DNA of 64,000 nt from Spirodela intermedia (taxonomy: Eukaryota > Streptophyta > Magnoliopsida > Alismatales > Araceae). Below the pieces are notes generated by a model that was given only the letters and a program-made list of their open reading frames with translations, had not been told where the DNA came from and made no database searches. The DNA is taken from the NCBI GenBank assembly GCA_902729315.2, contig LR746276.1:2834169-2898168 (forward strand), written 5' to 3'. Position numbers and translations under genes: made by a program. Below are positions 13,346-26,267 of this stretch, one piece after another. The stretch's first letter is position 1. Each line of letters begins with the position of its first letter.

Positions 13346-16300
13346 TTGGATTGACTCTGGCTCCAGCCCACTTTACTCTATGGAGAAAACCACCCTTTTT
13401 GGAGAATGGTAGGCGCCTGTGAAGCCTGGCCTAGGGAAGGATAGTCCCAGCCATGGCCCTCATCCATTTGTACACAACAACAGAGATAGAGAGAGAGAGA
13501 GACAAGGCGATCTTAAGACAGAACAGTGAGGAAGATTTTGGCGCCCGAAGATTTAGGCTAGGTCCCATCTCTTACCTCGCTGAGTACCCTTCCTGCAAGT
13601 CGCTCAGGAGTGTCATCTGCCAAGACTGGAACAACTCTCTGGGCGAGGATCCGACCAGTGTCGTAGTGTTCATCCACAAAGTGTATGGTGGCACCGGAAT
13701 ATCTTACAAAACGATGAAAAATAAGTCAAATAAGTCAACGGGCCAGGGTAAAAGTGGAGAGCGTCACAGATTAATGAATCGAACTCCTAAAGTGGAAACA
13801 CCCGCATGAATCGACAGGTAAGATCAGAAGTGGTCAATCTTAATCCACACAGATTTTCAGTCTGGCTGAATAGAATGCCGCCAAGAACCCGAGAAAAATG
13901 GATCAAATCGACCAAGAACCGGATCCAAGTCAGGCCAGATTGGTCAAGAATCGGTTCCTAATCCCCCCCCACCTCTCTCTCTCTCTCCCTCTCTCTCTTA
14001 CCTTGCACCAGACGCAATGACAGCTGTATGCACCCGCAGGCCGTAAAACCCTTTGCCTCCAAAAGCTGGAAGAAGAGAAGGGTGGATGTTCAAAATCGAC
14101 CTTGGATAAGCCTGTATCAATTCAGTGGGTATCAGCTTCAAGTACCCAGCTAAGAGAATGAATTCTACACCAAATTCCCTGCCCAATCAAAGAACACCAT
14201 CTCAGAGAAACTTGCTTAAAAAGAATAAAATAAAAATCATGAAATTACAAGAACAGACAAAATGCCAGCGATTAGATCATGATCCTTCTATATTAGCTGG
14301 AAAAAAATAAAAATCCGAATATCGTTCAATAGAGGAACTGAACATTTTCTGCAATTCAAATTACGTAAATCTAATAGAATTTCATCCACAAACATATAAA
14401 GGAATTTGGAAATGTTTTTCCATAAATAAATGGACCATCTATCTTAGCACAATGGTTTTTAACTAATATTTCCGATGTGAGAGTATTCTAGAATAAAATA
14501 ACAAAAACAGCAACGTCTTCTCCAGCCTGTGCAAGCATTGGATCGTCCAAACCACAAAGACACTAGCCCAGATCATATATAACCACTGGATTTTGGTTAT
14601 TGTTCATAACAAGTTTCATCAACGGGAATATCCCAAGGCTATACGCTACTCTGTTGCATATCTCTCAATCGGCAGGGAGGGATTTGAAAAGGTTTGACTG
14701 TGCAAGATTGTGAAGAACATCCGCCACCTTCAAAAACTATGTCATGTTGAAGATGGTTCTTTTATCAGTTTATGCATATTAGCCAATGTTACAACATCAT
14801 ACATCCAAACAGTTCGCGAAACAGGATTTTCCATGGTTCTTAATGTTTACAAAGGCCAATCCAAATCAATTGACCACAAAAGTGCCTCCAAGAGAAGAAA
14901 AAATAAATTAATGAGGGTATATTCACTCACCTTAGAGTAGTTACAAGTTCATCTGGAGATAGTCCCTCAGAGGACGATTTAGCCTTCGGATATATAACAA
15001 GCGGAATACCATGATCTCTTGCATGCTGGGCGCCACCACAGTCTGAAATTCATGTCCAAAACAAATTTAGCATGCAAACAAATTGAATTGAGAGAGAAAC
15101 AGAGCGAGAGAGAGAGAGAGAGAGCTAGAGCTGGATAGGAAGTTGGTAGAGTAAATGTAACAAAGAAAAATAGATGTTCTTGCCCTCACTTGGCATATCT
15201 AATTATTATAAGTTCATCATTTTATAAAAGAATTATGGATTCCGAAGATACTCACGCCACCAATCACCAAACTTTCATAGAAACCGGAGTGCATTGGTTT
15301 AGTGAAGACCATTAATCTCAAGAACTCAGCATTGATAGAGTTCATGACTGGGGTAAATCTGTGCTAGCTTCCGAGAAAATCCCCATCATGGTTGTTGCCT
15401 GAGCTGAGGACAGCCCAATGAAGCCACCCAAAGGATGCTTACAAAGCAACCTATCCCTACCCACCCCACCCCTCAACCTTCCTTATATAAAAAAAGAAAA
15501 AAGCAGGAGCCCCCCATTCCTCTAAGACTTTGGCACTGAGAAAAAATCTGCAGACACGTTGAAGTTACTTGTTTCAACTAGAATCACATGGATGAATCTA
15601 CTATCTCAAATGAACTATATCAGACCGAACAGTCAATCCCGATGGGGTTTCTGTTCTTGCCCACATCGCGTGGTTTTCTTCGGATTATGAAGGTTTCGGA
15701 AAATTTGGCCATTGAGAAATACCAAAATTAATAACTTGCATATACCTTTCGGGAAGAAATAATTTATGAAAAATCTCAAGGATCAAAAGAGGAATTTTCA
15801 TAGGCTGTTCATAAGCAATCACATGGATCAACATCTTACCCAAGAAATCAGGCATTACTAAATCCAATCACGGAACCAAACACTTGGCTTCCTAGGATTG
15901 CCGCAAGGATCATTGCTAATATCCCGTAAATAAAACCCACCCATCAATGATTCCAAAGACGCTTATCCAAAGCCAAACCGGGAACAGCAGCAAGTGCATG
16001 ATTTGGAACAACAGAATCTAATGCTATTAACAGACACAGTAGGTTCATGAAAAATACAGATTTACAATTTGGCTCCAATAAACATGGTAGATTTTTGGAA
16101 GCAACAGCAAAGAAGAATTCGCAAATATCATCACCATCCAAGTACAGACGAATAATTACCAGGCTTGTCGGTGACCAAAAGAACCACATCACCATTAACC
16201 GATCCGCGAACGGTGGCCACGTGAATGGAGCGGAAGTTGGAACCCCCACCGGAGACGAAGACGGCCAGCTTCTTCCTCGGAGAGGCATCATCTTCTTCCT

Positions 16301-16505
16301 GCCCACCCTCGCTCTGTGAGCCGCTGCTCTTGCATTTCAACATCTTCCAGCTTGCCCTGGAACTTTGGTAATGCAGTTCAACTTCGCATGCTGTCCGAGA
16401 GAGGCCAACGCCTCGAGGGTTCAGTCTCAACAAGGGGATTCTTCTGCTGGGTTGCGCAGACCCTGGGCAGAGACCCGGAGCAAGCCCCATCCTCGCGGAC
16501 TCCAT
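13104..16505 (-). CDS. phosphoribosylglycinamide formyltransferase, chloroplast-type (PurN/GART)
   Basis: Join on the minus strand of 16160-16505, 14931-15042, 14002-14178, 13576-13702 and 13104-13217; 876 nt, 291 residues. It transfers a formyl group from 10-formyl-THF to GAR, the third step of purine synthesis, which in plants runs in plastids. Residues 1 to about 70 are Ser/Arg-rich and fit a transit peptide. The PurN core begins at KKLAVFVSGGGSN (Gly-rich loop at residues 85-90). Exon 3 carries NIHPSLLP, with the expected catalytic Asn183 and His185. Exon 4 carries VDEHYDTGRIL, with Asp226 in the place of the catalytic Asp. The last exon ends SRDDPDEYS. The start was chosen at the ATG at 16505; an upstream in-frame TTG is not credible. 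The whole catalytic triad is present and all joins are in phase. Confidence 0.95.
13307..13343. repeat. (GA)n microsatellite in GART intron 4
   Basis: About 18 uninterrupted GA units lie inside the last intron of the GART gene. It creates false ERERER reading frames on both strands. Further short GA/CT tracts in this gene lie near 13485-13501 (intron 4), 13976-13998 (intron 3) and 15105-15123 (intron 1). Confidence 0.95.
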
Positions 16506-16877
16506 CGCCCACCGCAAACACAGACGGATGGAGGGTGCCCTCTTCAGCGGGCACGGAGAAGGAGGGGAAAGGTAGGGCTTTTACACTCTTCCCATGTCGT
16601 CTCCTCGGGAGAGCACCCGGCAGGCAGAGAGAGAGAAAAGCAGCCTTAAACCTCTCTACCGGAGTGGAGACGCGGACTCGTCGCAGTTCCACACTGATGA
16701 TGACCGCGGAATCCGTCGGCGTTGTAAAATCCGGGATTTCCGTCGAGTTGCCAAACGCTGTCGAGAATCCAAGCATCAGAAAATCCCCTTTCGATCCAAA
16801 ATCCCGTCCTTATTTGAGCCAACGGGCTCTTAACATCCAGCTGGGAGTGAGAAAACACGCCTAGCCTAAGCACTATC

Positions 16878-16908
<31 letters not shown>

Positions 16909-17697
16909 CCTCCTTATTTGAGCCAGGTCTTGACATTGTAAACGTCAACATGGAAGATAGGCATGCATGGAAGTGGGCGTCTTGTTTCGGGCTTTATCCA
17001 TAATGGGCCAGACCTTGTGTTTTCCTGAGTCACTAGCACCCGTAAATAGTAATCCTGCGAGGAAGGTACTCTCTAAAAAACTAAATTATGAAATTACCAT
17101 AAGAGTAACATATTCTTGTCTCAGAATTGTCTAGTTATTTTATAAATTTATTTTTTCTATAAAATGATAAATTAAAAAGATACGTAATTTTACTATTTAG
17201 TAATATAAAAATTGAAAACATTACAAATTTATTAAAATTGAAGGAATGCCCCTGTTTTATTTTAAAATCATGATTTTGCCTAGTATTTCTACGGGAGGGG
17301 CTAAAATGCAAAAAAGCCACCTCTGCGCCGAGTTTGAAACTATGAACACGAGACAGACGCAACAAGCGAACCCAACTCGTGAAGTCCATTCACGCCGGGG
17401 AAAAGAACCCGATTTTGTTCCCTTCTCTCGTCCAGAGGAGGAAATCAGATTTCTTTCCCCACCTTCTCTTCCTCAATTCTCTTCCTTGCCTTCGAGCCGC
17501 CGCCCCCTGATTCGATTCGATTCGATTCCACGTCTAGCACTCCATTCCCTTCTTCCTTTCCTCCATTCTCGGGGTATCGCGGTCTACTTCTTCTTCTTGT
17601 TTTTCTCGGCTTCTTTGTCGGGTCTTCTGGGGTGGGACATTAGGGTTTTGTCAGCTTGCTGGAGGTGATCGGGGTTCTGGATCAGTGGGGAGGGCAC
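16506..17697. promoter_or_regulatory. divergent intergenic region between GART and the TPR gene
   Basis: The two genes are transcribed away from each other across about 1.2 kb, so both promoters should lie here. The part next to GART is GC-rich and gives overlapping open frames on both strands. A (CT)n tract sits at 16879-16911. The middle (17080-17250) is AT-rich. No clear TATA box was assigned. Confidence 0.45.
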
Positions 17698-19989
17698 ATG
17701 GCAGGGCCGGAGCAGACGACGGGGATGCCGGCGCCGATGAGCAGGGTCGAGAGGGCCCACAAGCTGTACCGCGAGGGGATGCACGAGGAGGCGCTGGCTT
17801 TCTACACGGAGGCGCTCGTGATGGCCCGTTCCAAGGCCCAGCGCATCGCCCTCCACAGCAATCGCGCCGCCTGCTACCTCAAGCTCCATGACTTTAAGAA
17901 GGTGATAAGTTCTTCTGGGTGTGTGTGTGTGTTTTAGAGTAATCGCATATTGATTGGGAAAATTATTCAAAATTAATATGCATTCTCCGCTCACAGCCTA
18001 ATGGTTTTGAGCTGGGTGTTCCAGTTGTAGAATAATCGTGCATTAGTTGGGAAGATAAAATCTTATTGTCGAATTATATGACCCTGCTCAATGTATCGAC
18101 GACTTTTTTGTGATCTGGAAGGCATAATCCTTTTTGTTTTCTGATCTGGGACTCCTTAGTTTCATAGATTAAAACTCCCTGCACTTGAAATCCTAATTTT
18201 CACAACGCGTTGTGAAAGTTGAATTGACAAAAATAAGTGCTCAGATTTCTTCCTCATTCAAGTATGATACCCATTTCCAATCAACAGCTCATTGATTGTT
18301 ATGGGGATCTGGTCATGGAGAGATTACCGTTCTTTTATCTAGTTGACTGGTTCTGCTGGATAATATTTCAAAAAATATTAGACAATTATCAATTTTAATT
18401 AAATTATTCTAATAAATATAGAGTCTCAGTAACTAGCATGTACAAAACTAAGTTAAATTTATTTATTTATTTATTTTTTATTCCTTTTTCTACTTTGATG
18501 GTACTTTGGGTTCAAGATAACAGGATTTTTTCTGTTCCATGCATGATTTTTAGGCATATTTGAATATAATGGCCACGTCCCTTCTGGCCCCATTATCCCT
18601 CTTTTTTAAAAAGAAAAACTAGTACCAGATATGCACTAAATATGGAAGCCCGCTCAATGGATATTCGAAGGTTTCTTTAGGATTAACTATATGAAGTTAC
18701 CTGATGGAAGCTTTTCCAAGTTTCTCCAGTCTGATCACACAAATTATTGAAATGGAAAAAAAATGCAGAATTTACCTTCCCACTGATGGGGTGCTTTCTT
18801 GCTTATGTGGGACCTCTTTGTTGATCTGGCATCACTACTGCATTGACAATTGGGTTGTCAATTTGTCTACTTCTTCCACAAAAGTCTTGAAGCTAAAATG
18901 CAGACAATGTGTTATATTGTTATATTTGTACTGACAAGGATCTGCTCCTTTAGGCTGCGGAAGAATGTACATCAGTTCTTGAGCTGGATCAGCAGCACAC
19001 TGGAGCCTTGATGCTGCGTGTGCAGACATTAGTCACCCTCAAGGACTACCAGTCGGCGCTTTTTGATGTCAACAGGCTCATTGAGATGAGCCCATCATCT
19101 GATGTGTACCAGAATCTGCAAGCTCGTCTCAAAACCCAACTGGTATTCTCTTTCCTGCTCCCTTATTTTATTTTGAGGCTGATGATTTTACTGTGATCGG
19201 CCTTAAAGTTCTTCCTAGCACATTGTTCGTCTATGGAAAATCTCTTAATAATGTTTTGAGGCTTGAAAAGCCTAACTTTATCTTCACGTACGGCAGCTGA
19301 TCATGGAGATGATCTGAAAATAAAATTCTTGATTGATTGATTGATTATCTGCAAGTTCCCTTTTTTTCCAAAATTAGTGGAAATAAGTTCTTTGTGGGCT
19401 AATCTAATTATATACTTCTTTTTAGTCCCTGGCTCCAATACCTGAATCGGATGAAGAAGCATTGGTTCATGAAGAAGATGGAGATGATGGAGAAGAAGAA
19501 AGAGAAAGAGAAACGGATGGAGAATCGAAGGGAGAACAGAAGAAAATTGGGGAGAAACCGAGCCAAATTTCTGGATCTTTGGATACTGAGGTCCAGAGAC
19601 AAGTGAGAATTTTGGAATCCCAAACCACTCAAGCCCAGAAACCCAGCAGAGTTCTGGAGTACCAAACTGCTCAGACTCAGAAACCCAACAAAATTCCAGA
19701 GTCCCAAGCTACTCGGGCTCAGAAACCGAGCAGAATTCCGGAGTACCAAACTACCCAGACTCAGAAACCCAGAAGAATTTCGGAATCCCCTGTTACTCAG
19801 GCTCAGAGCACTGCGAACCCTTCCAATGAACGTTCCAAAGGATGGGAAACGATCCCCAAACCAAAAGGGCACTCCGGATTGGACTACTCGAGGTGGGATA
19901 AGGTCGAAGATGATTCAAGTGAGGACGAAGAAGAAGAGGATGACGATGAGCCTCAGTATCGCTTCCGTGTCAGAGCTGTCGGAATATGA
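17698..19989 (+). CDS. TPR-domain protein with acidic tail (co-chaperone-like, function unassigned)
   Basis: Join of 17698-17901, 18954-19142 and 19426-19989; 957 nt, 318 residues. The start is the first ATG (MAGPEQTTGMPAPMSRV), since the longer frame upstream opens with TTG. Residues about 14-125 form tetratricopeptide repeats: AHKLYREGMHEEALAFYTEA, then ALHSNRAACYLKLHDFKKAA, then ALMLRVQTLVTLKDYQSALF. This arrangement is typical of soluble Hsp70/Hsp90 partner proteins. Exon 3 begins with an acidic Glu/Asp-rich stretch. Next come five imperfect 14-residue repeats (residues 193-262), then a well-formed tail including SKGWETIPKPKGHSGLDYSRW and an acidic run ending RFRVRAVGI. I recall similar tails in other plant TPR proteins but cannot name the partner or pathway. 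Intron 1 is 1052 bp. Confidence 0.88.
19609..19818 (+). repeat. in-frame 42-bp minisatellite (5 units) inside the TPR gene
   Basis: Five 42-nt units at 19609, 19651, 19693, 19735 and 19777 encode the 14-residue units ILESQTTQAQKPSR, VLEYQTAQTQKPNK, IPESQATRAQKPSR, IPEYQTTQTQKPRR and ISESPVTQAQSTAN. Odd and even units alternate between ESQ/AQ and EYQ/TQ forms, suggesting growth by an 84-bp double unit. The last unit is degenerate at its end. Confidence 0.95.
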
Positions 19990-20410
19990 CCAGACTAGTG
20001 AGTAGCAGTATCGTCCTGTGAAGAAGAAGCATATAGAGCAGACCATTGCAGTCCTCTGATCCTTCCATCGTCTCCATTGGAAAGTAACACCTGCACCATC
20101 CAGATCCAGACTTTAAGGACTAATTTATTGTTTAAAGGAGGAATTCCTCATGTTGCAGATGCCGAACAGCCTGGAGATCTGAGGCATACTTCTGGGATTA
20201 ATTATCTGCCTCCACTCTAACTCTCAGGTATTATGTCTCCCCTGTGTACCTGAACCTTGCAACCTTTGGAATTAATATAAAGAAGCTATTCTTTTTGTGG
20301 TTGACATGTTTGGGCCGTTTCAGGGCTTTCAATGGTGAAGCTGGCGATAAGATTATAGGGAGGCTGCTCCATCTAACTGCAGCTTTGGATGTACACCATT
20401 TTGGACTGGA

Positions 20411-20446
20411 CTGGGCTGGGCTGGGCTGGGCTGGGCTGGGCTGGGC
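20411..20446 (+). repeat. (CTGGG)7 pentanucleotide microsatellite
   Basis: Seven perfect CTGGG units followed by C, in the 3' flank of the TPR gene. Scattered CTGGG/CTTGG copies continue to about 20570. Confidence 0.95.
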
Positions 20447-21100
20447 GAGGCCTGCCTTGGGATGCCTCTCCTTTCACAACCTACTTCCATATCACCTCGA
20501 CCTCTGGATGTGGAATGAGTTTGCTTGGCTGGGCTGAAGTTTTCAGCTCCAAGCCCGGAAGAAAATTGGGCTGGGGCAGGATTCTGTGCCAGGGCCAGCC
20601 AATCGACACCTTGATCTATTGAGATGATGCCTCTTGTCTGTGAGAACTAGCTGGAGAGGCACGGTCAGAGATTAAAACTATGATTCTTCATTGTATCTGC
20701 TCAGGATCCTTATAATCCCAGAAAGATGTGAAGATGCTCTCGTTATTTTTTTTAGAACCTACTTCTAAGTAACAAAAATGGTGTAATTAACATATTTGTT
20801 TGATTTTTTTTTCTATTTTTGAGATATCATTCCATTTATTCCACATCTCATTTTCTTATTTTCTAGATCCTCAGAAAAGTTCAGGGTTTTACTGTTGAAG
20901 TCAAGTTCAGAGATCATTTTGTTGATATTGAAGGGTTTTGTGCTACCTTAATTGTTGATTTATAGGATATTAAAGAAGTTAAGTATCCAATTAGTAGGCT
21001 TGTGAATGAGATTGACCTGCTTATGAGCCTTGTCAAGCTTGAGGATGGCTGTCTTTGTGCAAGCCCTCACTTAAAGAAAGTCCCCATATGCACCATCTTT

Positions 21101-21101
<1 letters not shown>

Positions 21102-21149
<48 letters not shown>
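21102..21149. repeat. (GA)n microsatellite, about 48 bp
   Basis: An uninterrupted GA tract in intergenic DNA, among the longest in the window. Confidence 0.95.
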
Positions 21150-21152
<3 letters not shown>

Positions 21153-22251
21153 CAGTCCTGAAGGGGATGTGGGCTTGATGAGTTTTGGTTCTCTAGTGCA
21201 TGAGATCAAACATGGTGAGGTATTTGCAGCAATGAAGATCTTTCTTTCATCTCATTCCACCTTCCCTCATGCCGTAATTTGTCCTCATGATCTGGTCTTC
21301 TAATGTTTATGTGGATGTGTGAAGAATTTATGTTCCACCTCATCTGCCTGCCTGCAGAAGTTCTCAATTATCTCTCTCCAACAGCATAAATCCTCAATAA
21401 TTTTTTTTTCCAGGAGTTTCTTCAATAGGAAAATCACAAGCTTTGTTGAAATGGGGAAATCGTGAATTTTATGAAAAGTTCGTTTTATCTTATATATTTT
21501 TTTACTCAGTGGCTATTTTTACTGTGCTTTTGTATGATTTTGGTGGAAATAAAATCTTTTAAAATATTTTAAGAAAGCGCGACATGAGATTTTAATATTT
21601 ATTAATGGATTTAAAATATTGAATATTATGTATAAAAAAGTATTTGGTGAGGTTCTCGGAGAGTCCCATACTTTGGCAATATCTTATGGGACATCAACAT
21701 ATTTTTTTAATGCTTCAAATTTATTCAGGTTGATTAATGTCTGCACAATGGGAGGGCCCTAAGTAGCTTATATTTATAGAAGACAACCTCGCGCCAGACT
21801 GGGACTGGGTGTCGTCACAGGGAGTAGTTCCCCCCACATAGGATTGGACCCACTGCCACGTAGGAGGCAGGGCGTAGCCACGTAGCAGGGGAAAATGAGC
21901 TTCCCAAAACCTGGCCCATCAAAAGTTCGGCCCTTCCCAGATAAATACTAGATTGGGCTAAACGCGACATGTAGTTTTATTTTGGGCTTTCTTCTGGAAG
22001 GACCCAAGGGTGGTAAAATGGGCCTCGGATGAAGCCAGACTTATGGGCTGTAATTGGGTTGAACTAGATGGGCCTCACGGAGCAGAACAGTTTAGTCAGG
22101 CCCAATAAACAGCACCGACCTTCTTCGGGATCCTAGAGCGTTCGTTGGGGTATGCTGTTGTTACGTGGTCAGCCCGGCCTGCCAGACGCCACCGAGAGGA
22201 GTGGGGATCTGCCGGCGGTGACGGAGATTTTAGAGAGAGAAAGAGAGAGAG

Positions 22252-25200
22252 ATGGCGGCTGCTGGCGGCGGCGCCCTGAACCCGCGCCTCGTGAAGATGG
22301 TGCTGGTAGTGATGGGGCTGGGGATCGGTGGGTACATCCTTGGTCCGCCGCTCTACTGGCACCTGGTGGAGGTTGTCCTCGGCCGGTCGTCCAACGCGTC
22401 ATCCTCCGGCGCCGCTGAGTGCCCCGTTTGCGACTGCGACTGCTCTTTACCCCTCCTTGAGATGCCCGAAGGTAAATCTGGACTGCTCGAATCCGATTCT
22501 CCTTTGCGTCGATTGAGGATCTAAAATGCTACAGATCTCGATCAGGACTTGCTTTGTAGTGGGTATAGTCGTTCGAGAAACTGAGATTCCCCCAGGATAT
22601 AATCTATTTCCCCTAGATATATAGTGGGAATTTTGCGATTATGCACCCAAATTTTGCGATTATGCATAAATCATTTCTAGCAGAAACAAAATCATTTTTA
22701 TTTTTTTAAAAATAACTAGAGAATGAGTAGGCTTCTTCTCGAGAAATTTAAGCATTTGCATTTTTGAATTTTTTTCGGCACGCTAATTGTGTTTACGCTG
22801 TTCTTATTTTTGCAGAGTTGAGTAATATATCATTCACAGGTCAGTAATCCTTCTGCCGTTCAAATTATTGATGTTCTGCTGTGCTAATTTCGCCAGTGGC
22901 ATTTTCATTCTGTTATTCACGTGATAGAAAAATATTTTTCTCCTTATATCTCTTCTAGTATCTTCTCTTGGTGTCAATTAGAATCATATGGAAGTTTTGT
23001 GAAATATGTTGTAGTATTTGATGCTTTATGATGTTTCTGGCAAACCTACCAAGCCACATTGATCAATATATCATTTTCCCTGTTTCTCTTTTAGGTTTTC
23101 TTTAACATCCCTATCATACCTTATCAAAAAAAAAAAATTCGCTTCCTTAACTAAACCTTACATTATCTTTTTGAGCTATCTTGTAATCGATGGCATCTTA
23201 TTTTGGAAGACACTTCTTATATCATGGTTCCATTTTATCTTCCTTGGGCACGGTTTGATTTTCTATGGTTGGCATGTGAACCATGCCGAAATCTTAAATT
23301 GTTAGGTTGTAGGATTATCATGTAATTAGTTTTTGAAATGTGGGGTAGGCATCAGTGGAATCTGAAGAAAATATTGCTAATCAAATTCAAGGAAAAAGAC
23401 AACCATGTGACGAAAATGGATGGGCGACGTCTTTGAATGACACAACCGACAGATATCATAGGTGAACATTTGCAATGTGGAGGGTGATAGCTCGACATCG
23501 ATTAGAGAGAATGAAGTCAGGGGCAGTGGCAGCCTATGATACTGTTTGAAAGAGAGAAGTTAGGACATCTGGTTGCTTGTAGTACCATTCAGAAAGGTTG
23601 AAACCAAGAAGATTATGTGAGCCCAGTTCTTGGTCAACAATATCATATATATGCATCATTTCCTGTTCCACATACACACCTCAACTTCTTGTTCCTGTAA
23701 CTAGGAGCCAGTCTGTTATGAAAGTATAGATAACAACATAAAGCGATAAATTATCTCCGGTGGTAGAAGAAAGTGAGTCTGTCTCTCACGTTTTTGCTTT
23801 TATATTCAGATCATTCGTCATCTGATATTGGATGTTTACTCATTCTCCCTTATTGTGACCTTGGATAAAAGGAAACGGGTTGAAGTGTTGACGATTGAAT
23901 TTAATGGTTTTTCGGGTATGACAGCAAGAACATGGCATTTATCGGATGATGGAGTAGATAATTGGGATGAACGGAGTAGTGATATTGATGGGAAGTTGTT
24001 GCAGTGGTGACATGTGAGTTGTGATCGGGCAATAATGAAAACCGATAAACTAACAATCTTAATTCTGAATGAAATATTGTATTCACTATTAGGATTCTGT
24101 CAGTAATGTACTAAAATTATAAGCGGACATATCAGATCTGGGGTTTTTAGCATGGAGAGCATCTTGCTTCTGTAGATACAAGGCATAATTTTTGCAGTAA
24201 CATAACAGTGTATGATTATAAAAAGTGGTTCAGTTGGAATGTGTATTTATCTCTGGAAGTAAAAATTCCGTCTCTATCTTCATTCAGTAAGCTTTATTCA
24301 GAAAGTAGCCTTTCTCCTTGCTTCCTCCCTGCTTGCATTGTGTAAGAGGCATTATTCAGTAAATTACAAAATCACTAAGTGAATGGCTCAAGAAATGTTG
24401 GGATGGCAATGAGGACAACGGTCTTTAAAATAAAATGGATCATGGTGGAGTGATTAATGATGATAACATTAGCGAAAGAGGGTGTTAGAGATTCGTGATG
24501 ACATGACTTCTAGATTGGTGTTATTGCATGGTGTGAATGGATCATGCTACACAGATAACTTGGCCTGATTTCAAATACAACTTCGGATATGAAACAGATC
24601 ACTATTTTTATGAGCTGTTCAAATCATAAATTGTAAAAATATTTCTTTTGGGCATAACAACTTGCAATAAACTAAAAAAATGGAAATAGCCGGGACTTTG
24701 CCAATTTCGAATCTTTATTGGTATACTTGTATTGCATGGTTGCGAACAAGTATTTCATATGTGGATAATTTTTTTGACTTACCTTTCACATTTTTGCCAC
24801 CTATTCATAGATTGATGTTGCTTCTGATAACCAGTTATAATTGTTGTATGTTTGCATTAGTCCATTTGAGTTTCTCGATGACTATCGTGAGGTTATATTC
24901 TATATATTTTTTTTTCCCTAGTTAGTATTTATCAGTAATCATGAGATACAAATATTGAACATTTTGTCAATTATGCTTCCAAAGAGGTCAAAATGTGGGC
25001 ATTGGAAGGGCCACAGTTGCCCCATTATATATGGGTCGTACATCTTGTTTACATCGAACATTTAGTATTCACAAAGAGATACGTGTTATAGGGGAAATTT
25101 CTGTTCATTATGTATATTGAATTTTTTTGTCTATATTTTCAATCAGACTCGGACCCTGTCACAGATTCCAATGACCATCATTAATGTTGTTTTTAAATAA

Positions 25201-25774
25201 ATAAGAAACATACTTTTATTGGGAATCGAGTTGAGATCAAGTTGTCATGTTGATGAATTAGCATCCAATCTCAGGATTGCAGAAGCTTTTTTTCTTGAGT
25301 CTGTCTGAATCATCCTACCAGTTCTATGGTCGCTCAAAATGCATTAGTTTCTGCAACCAAAGAACATATTGATCAAAAAGGGCTGCTAACCGATTCCCTT
25401 TTATATCTGATGAAAGATTTTATCCCCTTCCCATTGCATATGCCATCTGCTCAGATTGCGCAAAGCATGACCCTGACGTGAGTGAAGAGATGGAGAAAAA
25501 CTTCACCGACCTTCTGTCAGAGGAGTTGAAGCTCCGGGAGGCTGAGGCTGCTGAGAAGCAGCAACGTGCTGACCTGACCCTCCTTGAGGCCAAGAAGGTG
25601 GTCTCTCAGTTCCAGAAGGAGGCCGACAAGTGCAACTCGGGCATGGAGACCTGTGAAGAGGCCAGGGAAAGAGCCGAAGTCACCTTGCTGGAACAGAGAA
25701 AATTGACCGCTCTGTGGGAGCAGCGGGCACGGCAGAGGGGGTGGAGGGATGGTCAAGTCAGGGCCCAAGCTTGA
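22252..25774 (+). CDS. DUF1068 single-pass membrane protein
   Basis: Join of 22252-22471, 22816-22839 and 25455-25774; 564 nt, 187 residues. The ATG at 22252 directly follows a GA-rich leader. Residues about 13-33 (LVKMVLVVMGLGIGGYILGP) form a membrane segment. A Cys cluster (CPVCDCDCS, residues about 61-69) precedes LPLLEMPE. A 24-nt microexon adds the ELSNISFT part. Exon 3 encodes CAKHDPDVSEEMEKNF, then a long Glu/Lys/Ala coiled coil (EADKCNSGMETCEEARERAE) ending near LWEQRARQRGWRDG. This is the full signature of the plant DUF1068 family, whose molecular role I do not know. Joins are in phase (1 nt + 2 nt, twice). Intron 2 is 2615 bp and AT-rich with no recognised element. Confidence 0.92.
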
Positions 25775-26267
25775 GATGAAGACAGAAAGGAACCGGACTA
25801 TCGACACATTCCTGCTCTTCCTACTGCCTTCAGAGGGAGTTCATCAGCTGCGGCAGAGTCTAATGCAGGGATGGGCAAGGCCCAATGAGAATCCCGTATG
25901 ATCTAATTATAATCTCGTCCACTATAAATATACAACTTGTTGTTGTCCTTTACAAGCATTGATTGTGCAGAAGGTATCAGGTTTCTGTCTTATTCTTCTA
26001 AGAAATTCTCATAGATTGGCCAGGGATTTATTATATTGTGGACTCCTGTTTGGTGATGGGCTTTATAAGGCGCCCAAGATCTCAGCTAACTGATTGATGT
26101 GGATGATCTGAATGCATTACATTTGAATGTACTTAAGTCAAAGTGTTGACCAAGACAATCTCTGGTGATGGGTTTTATAAGCCGGTAGTTGACCATACTG
26201 TGGTCAGAATCTCAGCTAACTAATTGATGTGGATGATTAGAATGCACTGTGCTTGGATGTACTTGCA
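25775..26267. other. 3' flank of the DUF1068 gene with a diverged local duplication
   Basis: Two similar segments at about 26053-26131 and 26166-26258 share a 'ggtgatggg-tttataag' start and an 'tctcagctaact-attgatgtggatgat' end, separated by about 35 bp. The second has a 15-20 bp insertion relative to the first. No gene is seen. Confidence 0.5.

Larger units (their letters stand above)
19990..22251. other. 3' flank of the TPR gene and 5' flank of the DUF1068 gene
   Basis: No gene is recognised. It contains a (CTGGG)n tract at 20411-20446 and a long (GA)n tract at 21102-21149. It ends with a GA-rich leader (22231-22251) that abuts the next start codon. The first few hundred bases are likely 3' UTR. 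Confidence 0.55.
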
